Shown: positions 51,643 to 60,947, numbered from the stretch's first letter. The stretch is 64,000 nt of DNA from Salinigranum marinum (GCF_024228675.1 NZ_CP100461.1:1984001-2048000), one strand, 5' to 3'. Made by a program: numbers and translations. Notes: a model not told the origin generated them from the sequence alone.

Positions 51643-51945
51643 ATGCCCTCGATAAGCGCCCGCATCCCCGACGACGAGCGAGAGGCGCTCAACGAAGTCA
51701 CCGAACTCCTCGGTGAGGACCGAAGCACGACGATTCGGAAGGCGATCCGTGAAGGATTGCACGACCTCCGCGTTCGTGTCGCCGTCGAACGCTACCAGTC
51801 CGGCGAGGTATCGGTGAAGCAGGCCGCGCGTATCGCTGGTGTGAGTCTCGGTGAGTGGTTGGAGCTTGCCCGTGAGCGGAATCTCGCGTCGCAGCTGACT
51901 CCCGAGGACTTGGAGTCGGACGCCGACGCAGCGCGTGACCTTTGA
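51643..51945 (+). CDS. UPF0175 family (VapB-like antitoxin)
   Basis: A 100-residue protein. The N-terminal part MPSISARIPDDEREALNEVTELLGEDRSTTIRKAI looks like a ribbon-helix-helix DNA-binding domain. The rest, VAVERYQSGEVSVKQAARIAGVSLGEWLELAR, is the UPF0175 helical segment that usually binds a PIN toxin. ATG 51643 was preferred over an upstream in-frame TTG/ATG because it begins the ribbon-helix-helix. Its stop overlaps the ATG of the PIN-like gene (TGATG). It probably represses its own operon and neutralises the toxin. Confidence 0.85.
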   Translation: MPSISARIPDDEREALNEVTELLGEDRSTTIRKAIREGLHDLRVRVAVERYQSGEVSVKQAARIAGVSLGEWLELARERNLASQLTPEDLESDADAARDL

Positions 51946-52406
51946 TGCACATCTACGTCGACGCGACGACGCTCATCGCGCTGGGACAGGTCGGGGAGTT
52001 GGACCTATTGACTGTGTTCGACAGTTCGGTTATAGTTCCGGCCGGCGTCATAGGAGGGGTCTCTACCGAACCGGCGGAGTCTCAGGTCAAATCCCGAGTG
52101 CGCCAAAGCGATGATTTCATCGGCGTCGGGATACATGGAGAGTACGTCGACAGGGCTCGGTCAATACTGAACGAGACAGGTGATAGGGGTGACATATGGA
52201 CTATTGCTGCCGTCCTCTCTTACAGTGAATCCGATGAACCAGTCGCTGTTGTCTCTAATGACCGTCGCGTCCGCACAGTCGCCCGTGGTCTCGGTGCGAC
52301 CGTCACCGGTATCGGTGTTGTCGTCCGCAACGTGGCCGAGCGCGAACTCGCTACCAACGAAGCAAAGATCTCGTCCGCCGTCTCGACAGCCACGGCCTCC
52401 ACATGA
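51945..52406 (+). CDS. PIN-domain protein (VapC-like toxin)
   Basis: A 153-residue PIN-like RNase partner. It starts MHIYVDATTLIALGQVGELDLL with the first acidic residue at Asp6. GDIWTIAAVLSYSE and VVSNDRRVRTVARGLG supply later acidic residues near positions 80-110. Wobble GC and overall GC are lower than in neighbouring genes, which suggests horizontal transfer. The ATG overlaps the antitoxin stop, indicating coupled translation. Activity is inferred only from family and pairing. Confidence 0.85.
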   Translation: MHIYVDATTLIALGQVGELDLLTVFDSSVIVPAGVIGGVSTEPAESQVKSRVRQSDDFIGVGIHGEYVDRARSILNETGDRGDIWTIAAVLSYSESDEPVAVVSNDRRVRTVARGLGATVTGIGVVVRNVAERELATNEAKISSAVSTATAST

Positions 52407-52482
52407 CCGGCGAACTTCGGGAAAAAGCGGACGCACTTAATCGACGAGACGGCCGTAGAGGTCGGCTGACGACGTCGCTGTA

Positions 52483-52518
52483 CGGTGACACCCGCTGTCT
52501 ATCACGCAGGAACAGCGT
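52483..52518 (-). pseudogene. Degenerate second copy of the aspS 3' end
   Basis: On the minus strand, 36 bases encode TLFLRDRQRVSP, while true aspS ends [12 protein letters not shown] just before its stop (52601-52566). Nine of twelve residues and about 21 of 36 bases agree. It lies 47 bases beyond the aspS stop and is not continued by any other aspS-like sequence. This looks like a displaced gene end at the border of the island. Confidence 0.5.
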
Positions 52519-52594
52519 GGAATCAGAGATTCCACGGGCTCCCACGGGACCTGACGGCTTCGTCAGGGACTCAGCCGTTGGCGGTCCCGTGGGA
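52517..52594. repeat. Nested hairpins spanning the aspS stop codon
   Basis: GTGGAATC-AGA-GATTCCAC forms an 8-bp stem at 52517-52535. A larger structure has outer 12-bp arms TCCCACGGGACC (52540-52551) and GGTCCCGTGGGA (52583-52594), perfect complements. Within it lies CTGACG-GCTT-CGTCAG (52551-52566). The aspS TGA (52565-52563) falls inside. It may be a terminator in either direction, or a mobile-element end. Confidence 0.6.
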
Positions 52595-53867
52595 ACAACA
52601 CGCCCTCACGGATGTTCGGCAGGCCGAGCATGGTCATGACGAGGCGCTCGCCGCCGAGGCCCCAGCCGGCGTGCGGGGGCATCCCGTACTTGAACATCTT
52701 GGTGTAGTACTCGAACGCCTCGGGGTCGAGCCCCTGCTGTTCGAAGCCGGCGACGAGGTGGTCGTAGCGGTGTTCACGCTGGCCGCCCGAGACGAGTTCC
52801 ATCCGCGGGTGCATCATGTCGAAGCCGGTCGAGAGCTGCTCGTCGTCGTCGTGGTCCTTGATGTAGAACGGCTTGATCTCCGAGGGCCAGTCGGTGATGA
52901 AGTAGTGGCTGCCCACGTCCTCGCCGAGGGCCTTCTCGCCCTCCGTCGGGAGGTCGTCGCCCCACACCAACTGCTCGTCGAGTTCGCCCGTCGCGTTGAT
53001 GCGTTCGATGGCCTCCTCGTAGGTGAGCCGGGGGAACGCCTCGTCGGGTACCTCGAAGGAGTCGGCGAGGTCGAGCGCTTCTAACTGCGCCTGGCAGTTC
53101 TCGGCGACGCCCTCGTAGGCGGCCCTGACGACGGTCTCACAGGCGTCCATCGCCTCGCTCGCGTCGACGAACGCCGACTCGAAGTCGATCGAGGTTGCCT
53201 CGTTGAGATGCCGGGGTGTGTTGTGCTCTTCGGCGCGGAAGATCGGGCCGATCTCGAACACCCGTTCGAGGCCGGAACCGACCATCAGCTGCTTGAACAG
53301 CTGCGGCGACTGGTTCATGAACGCCTCGCGGCCAAAGTACGTGATGGGGAACAGCTCCGTGCCGCCCTCGGTCCCGGTGGCGACGATCTTCGGCGTGTTG
53401 ATCTCCGTACACCCGAGCGAGCGGAACGCCTCGCGAACCGAGCGGAGGATCTCGGCGCGGATCTCGAACACCGCCTTCACCTCCTCCTTGCGGAGGTCGA
53501 GCGTGCGGTTGTCCAGCCGGGTCGAGAGCTCGGCGTCGACCTTCCCCGACGGGTCGAGTGGGAGCTGTGGGTCGGCCTCCGCGAGCACCTCGACCGAGGT
53601 GGGGGTGACCTCGACGCCCGTCGGCGCGCGCGGCTCCTCCTCGACGTCGCCGGTGACGACGATGACGCTCTCGCGGTGGACGCCCAGCCCCGTCTCGACG
53701 AGCGCGTCGTCCATCTCGTCCTTCTCGAACTTGACCTGGATCTTCCCCGTCTTGTCCCGAAGGATGAGGAAGGCGATTCCGCCGAGATCCCGGATCTCGT
53801 GGACCCAGCCGGCGACCGTGACCGTGTCGCCGGGCGCGGCGTCGGCCGTGTAGGTTCGGTCCTGCAT
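52563..53867 (-). CDS. aspS: Aspartate--tRNA ligase (archaeal, probably non-discriminating)
   Basis: A class IIb synthetase of 434 residues starting [14 protein letters not shown] at ATG 53867. The anticodon-binding OB fold covers about 14-105 ([21 protein letters not shown]). The catalytic domain has [34 protein letters not shown] (motif 2, residues about 208-241) and [16 protein letters not shown] (motif 3). It ends [12 protein letters not shown]. Archaeal enzymes of this type charge tRNA-Asp and often tRNA-Asn, with GatCAB completing Asn-tRNA formation. Its 3' end borders the accessory island. Confidence 0.95.
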   Translation of the reverse strand: MQDRTYTADAAPGDTVTVAGWVHEIRDLGGIAFLILRDKTGKIQVKFEKDEMDDALVETGLGVHRESVIVVTGDVEEEPRAPTGVEVTPTSVEVLAEADPQLPLDPSGKVDAELSTRLDNRTLDLRKEEVKAVFEIRAEILRSVREAFRSLGCTEINTPKIVATGTEGGTELFPITYFGREAFMNQSPQLFKQLMVGSGLERVFEIGPIFRAEEHNTPRHLNEATSIDFESAFVDASEAMDACETVVRAAYEGVAENCQAQLEALDLADSFEVPDEAFPRLTYEEAIERINATGELDEQLVWGDDLPTEGEKALGEDVGSHYFITDWPSEIKPFYIKDHDDDEQLSTGFDMMHPRMELVSGGQREHRYDHLVAGFEQQGLDPEAFEYYTKMFKYGMPPHAGWGLGGERLVMTMLGLPNIREGVLFPRDRQRLSP

Positions 53868-53991
53868 GCTCCGTTCTTCCGGTGGCCCGGTCTTAAACGC
53901 GGTCATTCCGTCTCGTTCCGCCCCGGCCCTCGTACGCTCGCCACGGCTCCCCGGATTTATGTACGACGCCGAGGCCACCCCCGCTCGGACC

Positions 53992-54774
53992 ATGGACAGC
54001 CTCGATCCGCGTCCGGACGACGAACCGACACACGAACTCCTCGACACCGCGTTCCCGGTGGCTCTCCTCGTCGCCGTCGCCTCGTGGCTCCCCGCGAGCG
54101 TGCTCCTCCTCGGCTACGCCGTCCGCGTCCTCCGGGCCGAACTGGTCGGCGACGACGACCTACCGCCGCTCGACGACGTGCGCTCGCTCGCCCGGACGGG
54201 GATCTCCGCGGCGACCGTCGTCGTCGCGTACCAGCTTCCGGCCCTGCTCGTCACCGCCGCCGCGTTCGCGTCGATGTCCAGTGCCGGTCTGCTCCCCGGC
54301 GGGGACCCGTTCGCGCCGTCGGCCTCCGAGCCGGCCGCCGTCGTCAGCTACTACGTCCTCGACCCCGGCGTGTCGGTCGTGACGGCCGTCGGGTTCGTTC
54401 TCGCGGCCGTTGCGTTCTGTCTCACGAGCTACGCGGGGACGGTCGCGCTCGTCGTGTACGCCGCGAGGGACCGACTCGGGGCCGCGTTCGACACCGACAC
54501 CGTCCGCGCGGGCGTCCGCTCGTCGTCGTTCCGGCGGGGATATCTCCTCGCGCTGCTCGCCGGCTTCGTCGGCTCCGGCGTCGCCTGGGTCGTCGCGGTC
54601 GTCCCCGTCGTCGGGCCGTTCGCCGCGGCGTTCGTCGAACTGTTCGTCCTCGTCGGCGCGCTCCGACTCGTCGCGGACGGGTACGACGGGCGGGTAACCC
54701 GGGGAGAGCGCTCGTCGCCACCGCACGAAGCGGGCGGAGCGGACGCCACGGGCGGGGTCGACGCGGCCGCGTGA
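53992..54774 (+). CDS. DUF4013-like multi-pass membrane protein
   Basis: A 260-residue membrane protein with about five hydrophobic helices: [61 protein letters not shown] and [26 protein letters not shown], then [35 protein letters not shown] matches the helix-loop of DUF4013 proteins. ATG 53992 follows the TATA-like GATTTATG by about 33 bases; the ATG at 53959 overlaps that box and is unlikely. The last 30 residues are acidic and Gly-rich. The function is unknown. Confidence 0.8.
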   Translation: MDSLDPRPDDEPTHELLDTAFPVALLVAVASWLPASVLLLGYAVRVLRAELVGDDDLPPLDDVRSLARTGISAATVVVAYQLPALLVTAAAFASMSSAGLLPGGDPFAPSASEPAAVVSYYVLDPGVSVVTAVGFVLAAVAFCLTSYAGTVALVVYAARDRLGAAFDTDTVRAGVRSSSFRRGYLLALLAGFVGSGVAWVVAVVPVVGPFAAAFVELFVLVGALRLVADGYDGRVTRGERSSPPHEAGGADATGGVDAAA

Positions 54775-54783
54775 GCCGACCGC

Positions 54784-55269
54784 TCACTCGTACGCCGCCG
54801 AGAGTAGTCCCCGGAGCGCGATCGCGACCTCCTCGATCCGGTCGACGTCGAGGTCGTCGGCGGTCAGCAACAGCCCGTGGTCGTCGACGAGGATCCGGCA
54901 GACGAACCCTTCGGCGAACACTCGGATCGTGAACTCGTAGTCGCCGTGGACGGGGTCGCTCCCCGCGCCGGCCGCGTGCGGTTCATACCGCTCGTACGGG
55001 ACGAAGCTGACGCGCTCGTTCTCGATGAGCGACGCCTTCGCTTCGAGCGCGCGCCGACGGTCGTTCCCGTACAGATCCGCCCGGAGGTACAGCAACTCGG
55101 CGTCGTCCCGCGTGAAGTGGATGACGCTCCGGAGCGAGTCACCGACGGCCGTCCGGCAGAGGCTCACCAACTCCTCGATGGGTGCGGCCGCCGTCGCACC
55201 GTTCGGCTCGCTCGCGCCGCGACGGGGGTCGCGGCCGGTCCGTGTCGGGGTATCGGTGTGGTGACTCAT
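54784..55269 (-). CDS. Haloarchaeal hypothetical protein (DUF7522-like), 161 aa
   Basis: The first 30 residues are disordered. The core begins IEELVSLCRTAVGDSLRSVIHFTRDDAELLYLRADL and continues ASLIENERVSFVPYERYE and EFTIRVFAEGFVCRILVDDHGLLLTAD. This arrangement is like haloarchaeal sensor-domain proteins of the DUF7522 type, in which a short N-terminal helix precedes an alpha-beta domain; I recall that family only loosely. The genome context (between a membrane protein and GGGP synthase) gives no clue. A TATA box at about 55291-55300 (ATAAATATT) lies 25 bases before the start. Confidence 0.75.
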   Translation of the reverse strand: MSHHTDTPTRTGRDPRRGASEPNGATAAAPIEELVSLCRTAVGDSLRSVIHFTRDDAELLYLRADLYGNDRRRALEAKASLIENERVSFVPYERYEPHAAGAGSDPVHGDYEFTIRVFAEGFVCRILVDDHGLLLTADDLDVDRIEEVAIALRGLLSAAYE

Positions 55270-55355
55270 ACCGCTATCACGTCTCGTGACGGGATAAATA
55301 TTGCCACTAAATTACCGGTCTGTGATTAAATCGGAGTCAGAATACCGATTCGGGA

Positions 55356-56081
55356 TCAGTCTGCCTCGGTGACCTCTGCGTGGGCGTCCTTCACGCCCTC
55401 GACGGTTTCGCGGACGGCGTCACAGCCCTCGTCGTGGAGTAGGTCGCCGACGACGACGGTGTCGGCGTTCTGCCCCATCTCGTACGCGGATTCGTAGTCG
55501 TGGATCCCGCCGCCGTAGAACAGGGTCGCGTCTTCGAGGATCTCCTGGGCGGCGGCGACTTTCTCGGTGTCACCGAACGTCCCCGAGTACTCGATGTAGA
55601 CGATGTCCTGGCCGAACATCTTCTCGGCGATTCGGGCGTACGAGGCGACGTCTTCGGCCGACTGATCGCAGTCGGCGTCAGTGTACTCCGCCACCGCCGA
55701 GTCGGGGTTGAGGACGATGTACGCCTCGGTGTGGGTACGCTCCCAGTCGAGGCCGTCGGCGATGCGGACCCACTCCTTGTGCGCGCCGGTAACCCAGAAG
55801 ACGTCGCCCGCGTTGAACACCGTCGGGATGAGATAGCCGTCGAGCGCGTCCGAGTCGATGACGACGCCCGGGTTCGACGGCTCCTGGTAGAGCGGGACGC
55901 CGTACTCCGAACACGCGTCGATCACGGCGCTCATGTTGTTCTTTGTCATGCCCGTCGTCCCGCCGATCTCGATCGCGTCCGTCCCCGTCTCACAGACGTC
56001 CGCGAACGTCTCGTCACCGACGAGTTCCTTGTCGGGGTCCACCTTCAGGATGTGGTCCCACGATTCCCACGGCCCGGTCAT
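55356..56081 (-). CDS. Geranylgeranylglyceryl phosphate synthase family protein
   Basis: Forms the first ether bond of archaeal lipids, from sn-glycerol 1-phosphate and geranylgeranyl diphosphate. The 241-residue TIM barrel shows [18 protein letters not shown] near residue 32, [22 protein letters not shown] near 165 and [13 protein letters not shown], together forming the phosphate and prenyl binding sites of the PcrB/GGGP synthase family. The group without extra N-terminal extension is usual in haloarchaea. It stands alone. Confidence 0.92.
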   Translation of the reverse strand: MTGPWESWDHILKVDPDKELVGDETFADVCETGTDAIEIGGTTGMTKNNMSAVIDACSEYGVPLYQEPSNPGVVIDSDALDGYLIPTVFNAGDVFWVTGAHKEWVRIADGLDWERTHTEAYIVLNPDSAVAEYTDADCDQSAEDVASYARIAEKMFGQDIVYIEYSGTFGDTEKVAAAQEILEDATLFYGGGIHDYESAYEMGQNADTVVVGDLLHDEGCDAVRETVEGVKDAHAEVTEAD

Positions 56082-56254
56082 TACCCCGTCTTCGATTGTG
56101 CACTACTAAAAAGAGCGTGGATTCCGGGAGTCCGACCGATCGCCGCAGTGCGGTGCTCCGACGAAGGGTCGGACGCGCCGGACGGTCGCTTCCGGGCCGA
56201 ATGCGGTCACTGGAGAACAGTAGACATTTGCCGTCAAGGCCGGATCGTCCGGAC

Positions 56255-57445
56255 GTGCCCTCCAGACGACAGGTTCTTGCCGGTGCCGGCCTCGGAGCCG
56301 TCGCCCTCGGCGTCGCGGCCGCCGAGGGTGGCCTCGGCGGCTCCGAACCATACTACGACGGACAGGACGAACCGGACACCCGGTGGTGGCCACAGCCGGG
56401 GTTCGACCGTCTCGGCTCGTGTTACAACCCCCGTCCGGTCGGGCCCCGCGAGGCCGTCACCGAACGCTGGGCGATCGAGATCCCCGGTCCGTCCACGCGG
56501 CCCGTCGTCGTCGACGGCCGCGCGTACCTGCCGACGGCGTCGGCCCTGCTCGCGGTCGACGCGGCGACCGGCGAGGAACTGTGGCGCACGGACGGCGGTG
56601 ACGCGCCGATGTGGCCGCGGTCGGTCGTCGTCCACGACGAGACCGTCTACGTCACACAGGTGCGCGAGCCACACCTGCTCGCACTCGATCCCGCGACCGG
56701 TGACAGCCAGTGGACGTTCTCCGGTGCGGGACACGGGCTGTACCCGCTGCTCGTCGACCCCGACCGGCCGACACTGTTCACCGGCGACGGCGAGGGCGCG
56801 GTGTATGCGCTCGACCCCGCGACCGGCGAGCGTCGGTGGCGGGCGGAGGTGTTCGGGGCGGTGTCGGCACTGGCGGGTGGAATCCCCGAACTCGTGGTCG
56901 GAACCGAGGCCGGAGAGGTGTACGGACTGTCGTACGACGACGGTCGGGGGCGCTGGCGACAGGACATCCCCGGTCCGGTCAGCGCGCTCGCCACCCCCAA
57001 CGGCCGCGGCGCGTTCGTCAGCACGTTCGGCGGGCCGACGATGGAACTCGACGCCGGACGAGGTGGCGCGCCCGTGTGGTCGGCCGACGTCTGGGCCGCC
57101 GACTCCTTCGTCGTCGCGGGCCGGAACCTCTTCGCCACGGGCCATCGTCTCGTCGACCTCGACGTTCGCGGCGGTGACAAACAGTGGACCGGCGGCGAGA
57201 CAACGCAGTGCGGGCCGGCGGCGGCGGCCGACACCGTCTACGCGGCCTCCGAGAGCCACGTCACCGGCTACGGGATCCGTGGCGGTGTCGGCGTCGGGGG
57301 GCTCCGCGCCGGGGCCCGTCGGTGGTCCCATCCCGTCGAGGGACGCCCCGAGCAGGGGCTCGTCGTCGCCGACGGCGCGGTGTTCGTCCTCACCGAGGGC
57401 GGGAACGGCGAGCGCTCGATGGCGTACGCGCTGGCGGAGGCGTAG
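56255..57445 (+). CDS. Tat-exported PQQ-like beta-propeller repeat protein
   Basis: A 396-residue protein. The N-terminus has the twin-arginine motif PSRRQVLAGAGLGAVALG. The rest consists of beta-propeller blades with repeated GxxYALDxATGExxW motifs: LLAVDAATGEELWR, LLALDPATGDSQW and VYALDPATGERRW. Such proteins may bind quinone cofactors or act as assembly scaffolds, and these repeats alone do not show enzyme activity. GTG 56255 places the Arg pair near the N-terminus as usual; an ATG 18 codons upstream (56201) is possible. It converges on topA with 35 bases between the stops. Confidence 0.87.
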   Translation: MPSRRQVLAGAGLGAVALGVAAAEGGLGGSEPYYDGQDEPDTRWWPQPGFDRLGSCYNPRPVGPREAVTERWAIEIPGPSTRPVVVDGRAYLPTASALLAVDAATGEELWRTDGGDAPMWPRSVVVHDETVYVTQVREPHLLALDPATGDSQWTFSGAGHGLYPLLVDPDRPTLFTGDGEGAVYALDPATGERRWRAEVFGAVSALAGGIPELVVGTEAGEVYGLSYDDGRGRWRQDIPGPVSALATPNGRGAFVSTFGGPTMELDAGRGGAPVWSADVWAADSFVVAGRNLFATGHRLVDLDVRGGDKQWTGGETTQCGPAAAADTVYAASESHVTGYGIRGGVGVGGLRAGARRWSHPVEGRPEQGLVVADGAVFVLTEGGNGERSMAYALAEA

Positions 57446-57480
57446 GCCGTCGGAGAGCGCGGCGCCGGAGTGGTAACTGC

Positions 57481-59994
57481 TCAGTCCGCCTTCGCCTGCC
57501 AGTCGCGCACCCGGTCGGCACCCACGCCGTCGACCCGGGCGGCGATCTCGTCGGGGTCGGCCTGCTTCAACGACTCGACGTCGGTGATCTCGGCCATCTT
57601 CAGCTTCTCGGCGGTCTTCTCGCCGATCCCCTCGATGGTCTCCAGTTCGGAGCCGTTCTGTCGCGCCTGGTACTCCCGGTAGTTGCAGATCGGACAGCCG
57701 AGTTCCCACGGCTCACGGTCGCTGTCGGGGTACCGGATGGTGAGTTCGGGCAACGCGTGCTCCTCGCAACGGTCGTCCGTCACCTCGACGTCGCCGCGGC
57801 GGGGCAGCGGCAGCGAGTAGTCGCAGTCGGGATAGCGCGTACACCCGACGAGCCGCGACCCCGACCGGAGGCGTTTGATCGCCAACTCGCCGTCGTGCTC
57901 CTCGCCGCACTGCGGGCAGACCCCGATGACGAGGTCTTCTTCCTCGTCGGCCGCGTCGGCCTTGCACTGTGGACAGCCGTGGACGAACGTCTTCCGCCCG
58001 GCGAGCATCTTCACCTCGTGGAGGCCGTGCTCCGCACACTCCGCTTCGAGGATGAGCGGCCGCCCCGTCGAGGGGAGCGGGAGCGTGTACGTGCAGTCGG
58101 GGTAGCCGTTACAGCCGACGAAGTACGAGCCGTGGCGGGACTTTCGGACGAGGAGGTCGTCGCCACACTCCGGGCAGGGCCCGAGCGTCTTGTCCGCCTT
58201 CATCGACTTCTGGAGGTGGTCCCCCAGCGCCTCGCGGTTCTCCATCAGCCCCTCGAACACGTGCCGGAGGTACTCGCGAGACTCGGCGGTGACGTCGTCG
58301 AGCGTCGCCTCGCCCCGGGCGATCGCACGCATGTCCGCTTCGAGTTGGGCGGTCATCTCCTCGCTCACGATCAGGTCGGCGAACTCCTCGGACGCCTCGA
58401 CGACCGCCCGCGCCAGCCGCGTGGGCCGCGGCGGGTCGCCCTCGATGTAACCGCGGTCGTACAGCTTCTGGATGACGTCGTGTCTGGTGGCTTTGGTCCC
58501 GATCCCCATCGACTCCATCGTCTCGATGAGCCGCGACTGGCCGTATCGCCGTGGGGGCTGGGTCTGTTTCGCCGCCAGTTCGAGGTCCGAGACGGCGAGC
58601 TCCTGGCCCACCTCGACGTTCGGCACGATGTTCTCCGAGGAGTTGTAGTACGGATAGACGGCGTGGTAGCCCGGTTCGACGAGCCGTTTGCCGTTGGCCT
58701 TCAGCGACTCACCGCCGGCTTCGGTGACGACGCGGAGGTGCTCCCACTCCGCCGGCGGCGCGACCGTCGCGAAGAAGCGTCGGACGACCAGTTCGTACAC
58801 CTCCCACTCGTCGTCGGAGAGGTCGCTCACGGAGGGGAGCTCTCCCGTGGGGTGGATCGGGGGGTGATCCGTCGTCTCCTCGTCGCCGGCGGTCGGCTCG
58901 ATCTCCGACTGTTCGAGCAGCGAGTCGGCGTCGTCGGCGAACGTCGAGGCCGAGAACGCCTCCAGCAGCTCCCGCGGATCGAGGTCTTCGGGGTAGACCG
59001 TGTTGTCCGTCCGCGGGTAGGTGACGTACCCGGCAGTATAGAGGTCCTCTGCGATGCTCATCGCGCGCTGGGCGGAGTAGCCGACGCTTCCCGCGGCGCG
59101 GATGAACTGCGTCGTGTTGAACGGTGCCGGCGGCGTGTCCGTGCGCGTGCGCCGGCTGACGTCCTCGACGACGGCCACCTGCGAGGACGCCAGCGCCATG
59201 TGCGCCGTCTCCGCGGCGGTCTGGTCCCAGACGCGTTCGGCCTCGGTGCCGTCGTCGTCGATGTAGAAGTACTGCGCCTCGAAGGTCTCCGCGTCGCCGT
59301 TGCCCGCGGTCGTGAGGTCGGCGTACAGCTCCCAGTAGTCCTCTGGGTCGAACGCGTCGATCTCGCGCTCGCGGTCGACGATCAGTTTCAGCGTCGGTCC
59401 CTGCACCCGGCCGACGGAGATGAAGTCCTCCCCCAGCTGCCTGGCCGACAGCGAGAGAAACCGCGTCAGCGCCGCGCCCCACACGAGGTCGACGATCTGC
59501 CGCGCCTCGCCCGCCGCCGCGAGGTCGAAGTCGAGGTCGTCCGGGTTCGCGAACGCCTCCGTGACCTCCCGGTCCGTGATCGAGGAGAAGCGAACGCGGT
59601 TGACCGGGACCGACTCGTTCACCTCGCGGACGAGTTCGTACGCCTCTTTCCCGATGAGCTCCCCCTCGCGGTCGTAGTCGGTCGCGATCACGACCGTGCC
59701 AGCCTTGCGTGCCAGCCGTCGGAGCGCCCGAACGATGTTCTCTTGCGTGGGGCGCTTTTCCACCTCGGCGTCGATCAGTTCGACGGGCTCGACGTCCCGC
59801 CAGTCCTCGTACTCGGGGGGGAAGTCGACGCCGACGACGTGCCCCGACAGCCCGACGACGCGCGTCCCACCCCAGGTGTAGACGTTGACGCCGTTCATCC
59901 GCTCGGTCTCGGCGGTCTCACCGCTGAGAATGTCCGCGATCCGACGGGCGGCGTTGTCTTTCTCCGTGATGATCAGTTCCGGGCCGCTGCTCAT
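57481..59994 (-). CDS. topA: DNA topoisomerase I (type IA) with zinc ribbons and helix-hairpin-helix tail
   Basis: Relaxes negative supercoils. The 837 residues start MSSGPELIITEKDNAARRIA at ATG 59994. A toprim domain (about 5-150) has TDYDREGELIG. The active-site tyrosine is Tyr326 in YVTYPRTDNT. After about residue 590 there are several zinc ribbons, with CPECG, CNGYPDC, CPQC, CTRYPDC and CPIC motifs. The extreme C-terminus, LETIEGIGEKTAEKLKMAEITDVESL, is a helix-hairpin-helix. This architecture is usual in halophilic and euryarchaeal TopA. It diverges from the MCM-N-like gene. Confidence 0.96.
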   Translation of the reverse strand: MSSGPELIITEKDNAARRIADILSGETAETERMNGVNVYTWGGTRVVGLSGHVVGVDFPPEYEDWRDVEPVELIDAEVEKRPTQENIVRALRRLARKAGTVVIATDYDREGELIGKEAYELVREVNESVPVNRVRFSSITDREVTEAFANPDDLDFDLAAAGEARQIVDLVWGAALTRFLSLSARQLGEDFISVGRVQGPTLKLIVDREREIDAFDPEDYWELYADLTTAGNGDAETFEAQYFYIDDDGTEAERVWDQTAAETAHMALASSQVAVVEDVSRRTRTDTPPAPFNTTQFIRAAGSVGYSAQRAMSIAEDLYTAGYVTYPRTDNTVYPEDLDPRELLEAFSASTFADDADSLLEQSEIEPTAGDEETTDHPPIHPTGELPSVSDLSDDEWEVYELVVRRFFATVAPPAEWEHLRVVTEAGGESLKANGKRLVEPGYHAVYPYYNSSENIVPNVEVGQELAVSDLELAAKQTQPPRRYGQSRLIETMESMGIGTKATRHDVIQKLYDRGYIEGDPPRPTRLARAVVEASEEFADLIVSEEMTAQLEADMRAIARGEATLDDVTAESREYLRHVFEGLMENREALGDHLQKSMKADKTLGPCPECGDDLLVRKSRHGSYFVGCNGYPDCTYTLPLPSTGRPLILEAECAEHGLHEVKMLAGRKTFVHGCPQCKADAADEEEDLVIGVCPQCGEEHDGELAIKRLRSGSRLVGCTRYPDCDYSLPLPRRGDVEVTDDRCEEHALPELTIRYPDSDREPWELGCPICNYREYQARQNGSELETIEGIGEKTAEKLKMAEITDVESLKQADPDEIAARVDGVGADRVRDWQAKAD

Positions 59995-60197
59995 TGTCTG
60001 GCGGTATGCGAAGCGGCGGGGTAAAGGTTTCGTGGCATCGAACCGCAAGACAGCACGGGGACAAAGCGCGCGCGTGAACGACGATGGCGGGGAGAAAAAC
60101 GCCATCGTCGGCCACGCGGACGACCGCCGTTCAGGCCGCGACGACAGTCACGGCGAGCGTGTGTGCGTTCTTTGTGAGCTCGTCGCATGCCTCTACC

Positions 60198-60947
60198 ATG
60201 CAGTCCGAAACCGAACTGCGTGCGGTCTGGGAGGCGTACTGGGACGCCCACTACGAGGACGGCCGACAGGCCCGCCGGGTTCGGGCGGTCGCGACAGACT
60301 ACCCGGTGAAGCGCGGCGTCGTGGTGTCGTACCCGGAGCTGCTCGACGCCGGGGTGAGCGAGCGCGAACTCCGCACACGGCCCGACCGGACCCTCGGGAT
60401 GGGAGTCGAGACGTTCGGGTCGTTCGTCCGGGACCTCGATCTCGACGACGTGTGGCGGCGCTCCTTCGACGTGATGATCCTCCACGTCGACGACCTCCCC
60501 GGCGGGTTCAAGATGTTCGATACGAACCTGATGGCGCACCTGAACGAACTCGTCCAGGCCGAGGTGACGTTCGACGGGGCGACGGAGCGCATCTCCGATC
60601 TGATGGAGGCGGCGTTCGTCTGCACGACCGGGCACGTCACGCGTGTCCACCAGCCCGGCCGTCGCCGACGCGATATCGATCACTGTCCCGACTGTGGTGA
60701 CCCGGTGTTTCTGGAAGAACGCGAGAGCCTCTTCGCGGAGATCCAGCGCGCTCCCGTCAGTGGCCCCGGATTCGACCGTATCACGGCGATCCTCGGCGGG
60801 CGTCGGTGGAAGGGACTCTCCATCACCGAGGGCGACACGGCGGTCGTCAACGGGATTCCACGCGCGGACTTCCGCGAGGACTCGACCCACGGCTCGGCGT
60901 ACTTCGACGTCCTCCACGTCGAAGTCGAGGAGGACCTCCCGTTCTGA
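60198..60947 (+). CDS. Orphan protein resembling the MCM N-terminal domain
   Basis: A 249-residue protein. The order matches the MCM N-terminal region: a helical part (AVWEAYWDAHYEDGRQARR to about residue 70), an OB-like stretch DVMILHVDDLPGG with FDTNLMAHLNELVQAEV, and a zinc site DLMEAAFVCTTGHV plus CPDCGDPVF (Cys and His ligands about 40 residues apart), followed by beta strands. No AAA+ ATPase domain follows. It could bind DNA or modulate replication factors, but the similarity is by eye only. ATG 60198 was chosen because conserved sequence starts there. Confidence 0.78.
   Translation: MQSETELRAVWEAYWDAHYEDGRQARRVRAVATDYPVKRGVVVSYPELLDAGVSERELRTRPDRTLGMGVETFGSFVRDLDLDDVWRRSFDVMILHVDDLPGGFKMFDTNLMAHLNELVQAEVTFDGATERISDLMEAAFVCTTGHVTRVHQPGRRRRDIDHCPDCGDPVFLEERESLFAEIQRAPVSGPGFDRITAILGGRRWKGLSITEGDTAVVNGIPRADFREDSTHGSAYFDVLHVEVEEDLPF

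Noticed and set aside
57481-58250. Multiple zinc ribbons at the end of topoisomerase I as an unusual fusion
   Set aside because: Zinc ribbons and a terminal helix-hairpin-helix are common in archaeal TopA.
57184-60024. 946-codon frame antisense to DNA topoisomerase I
   Set aside because: Shadow of topA codon bias; the topA frame carries all conserved motifs.
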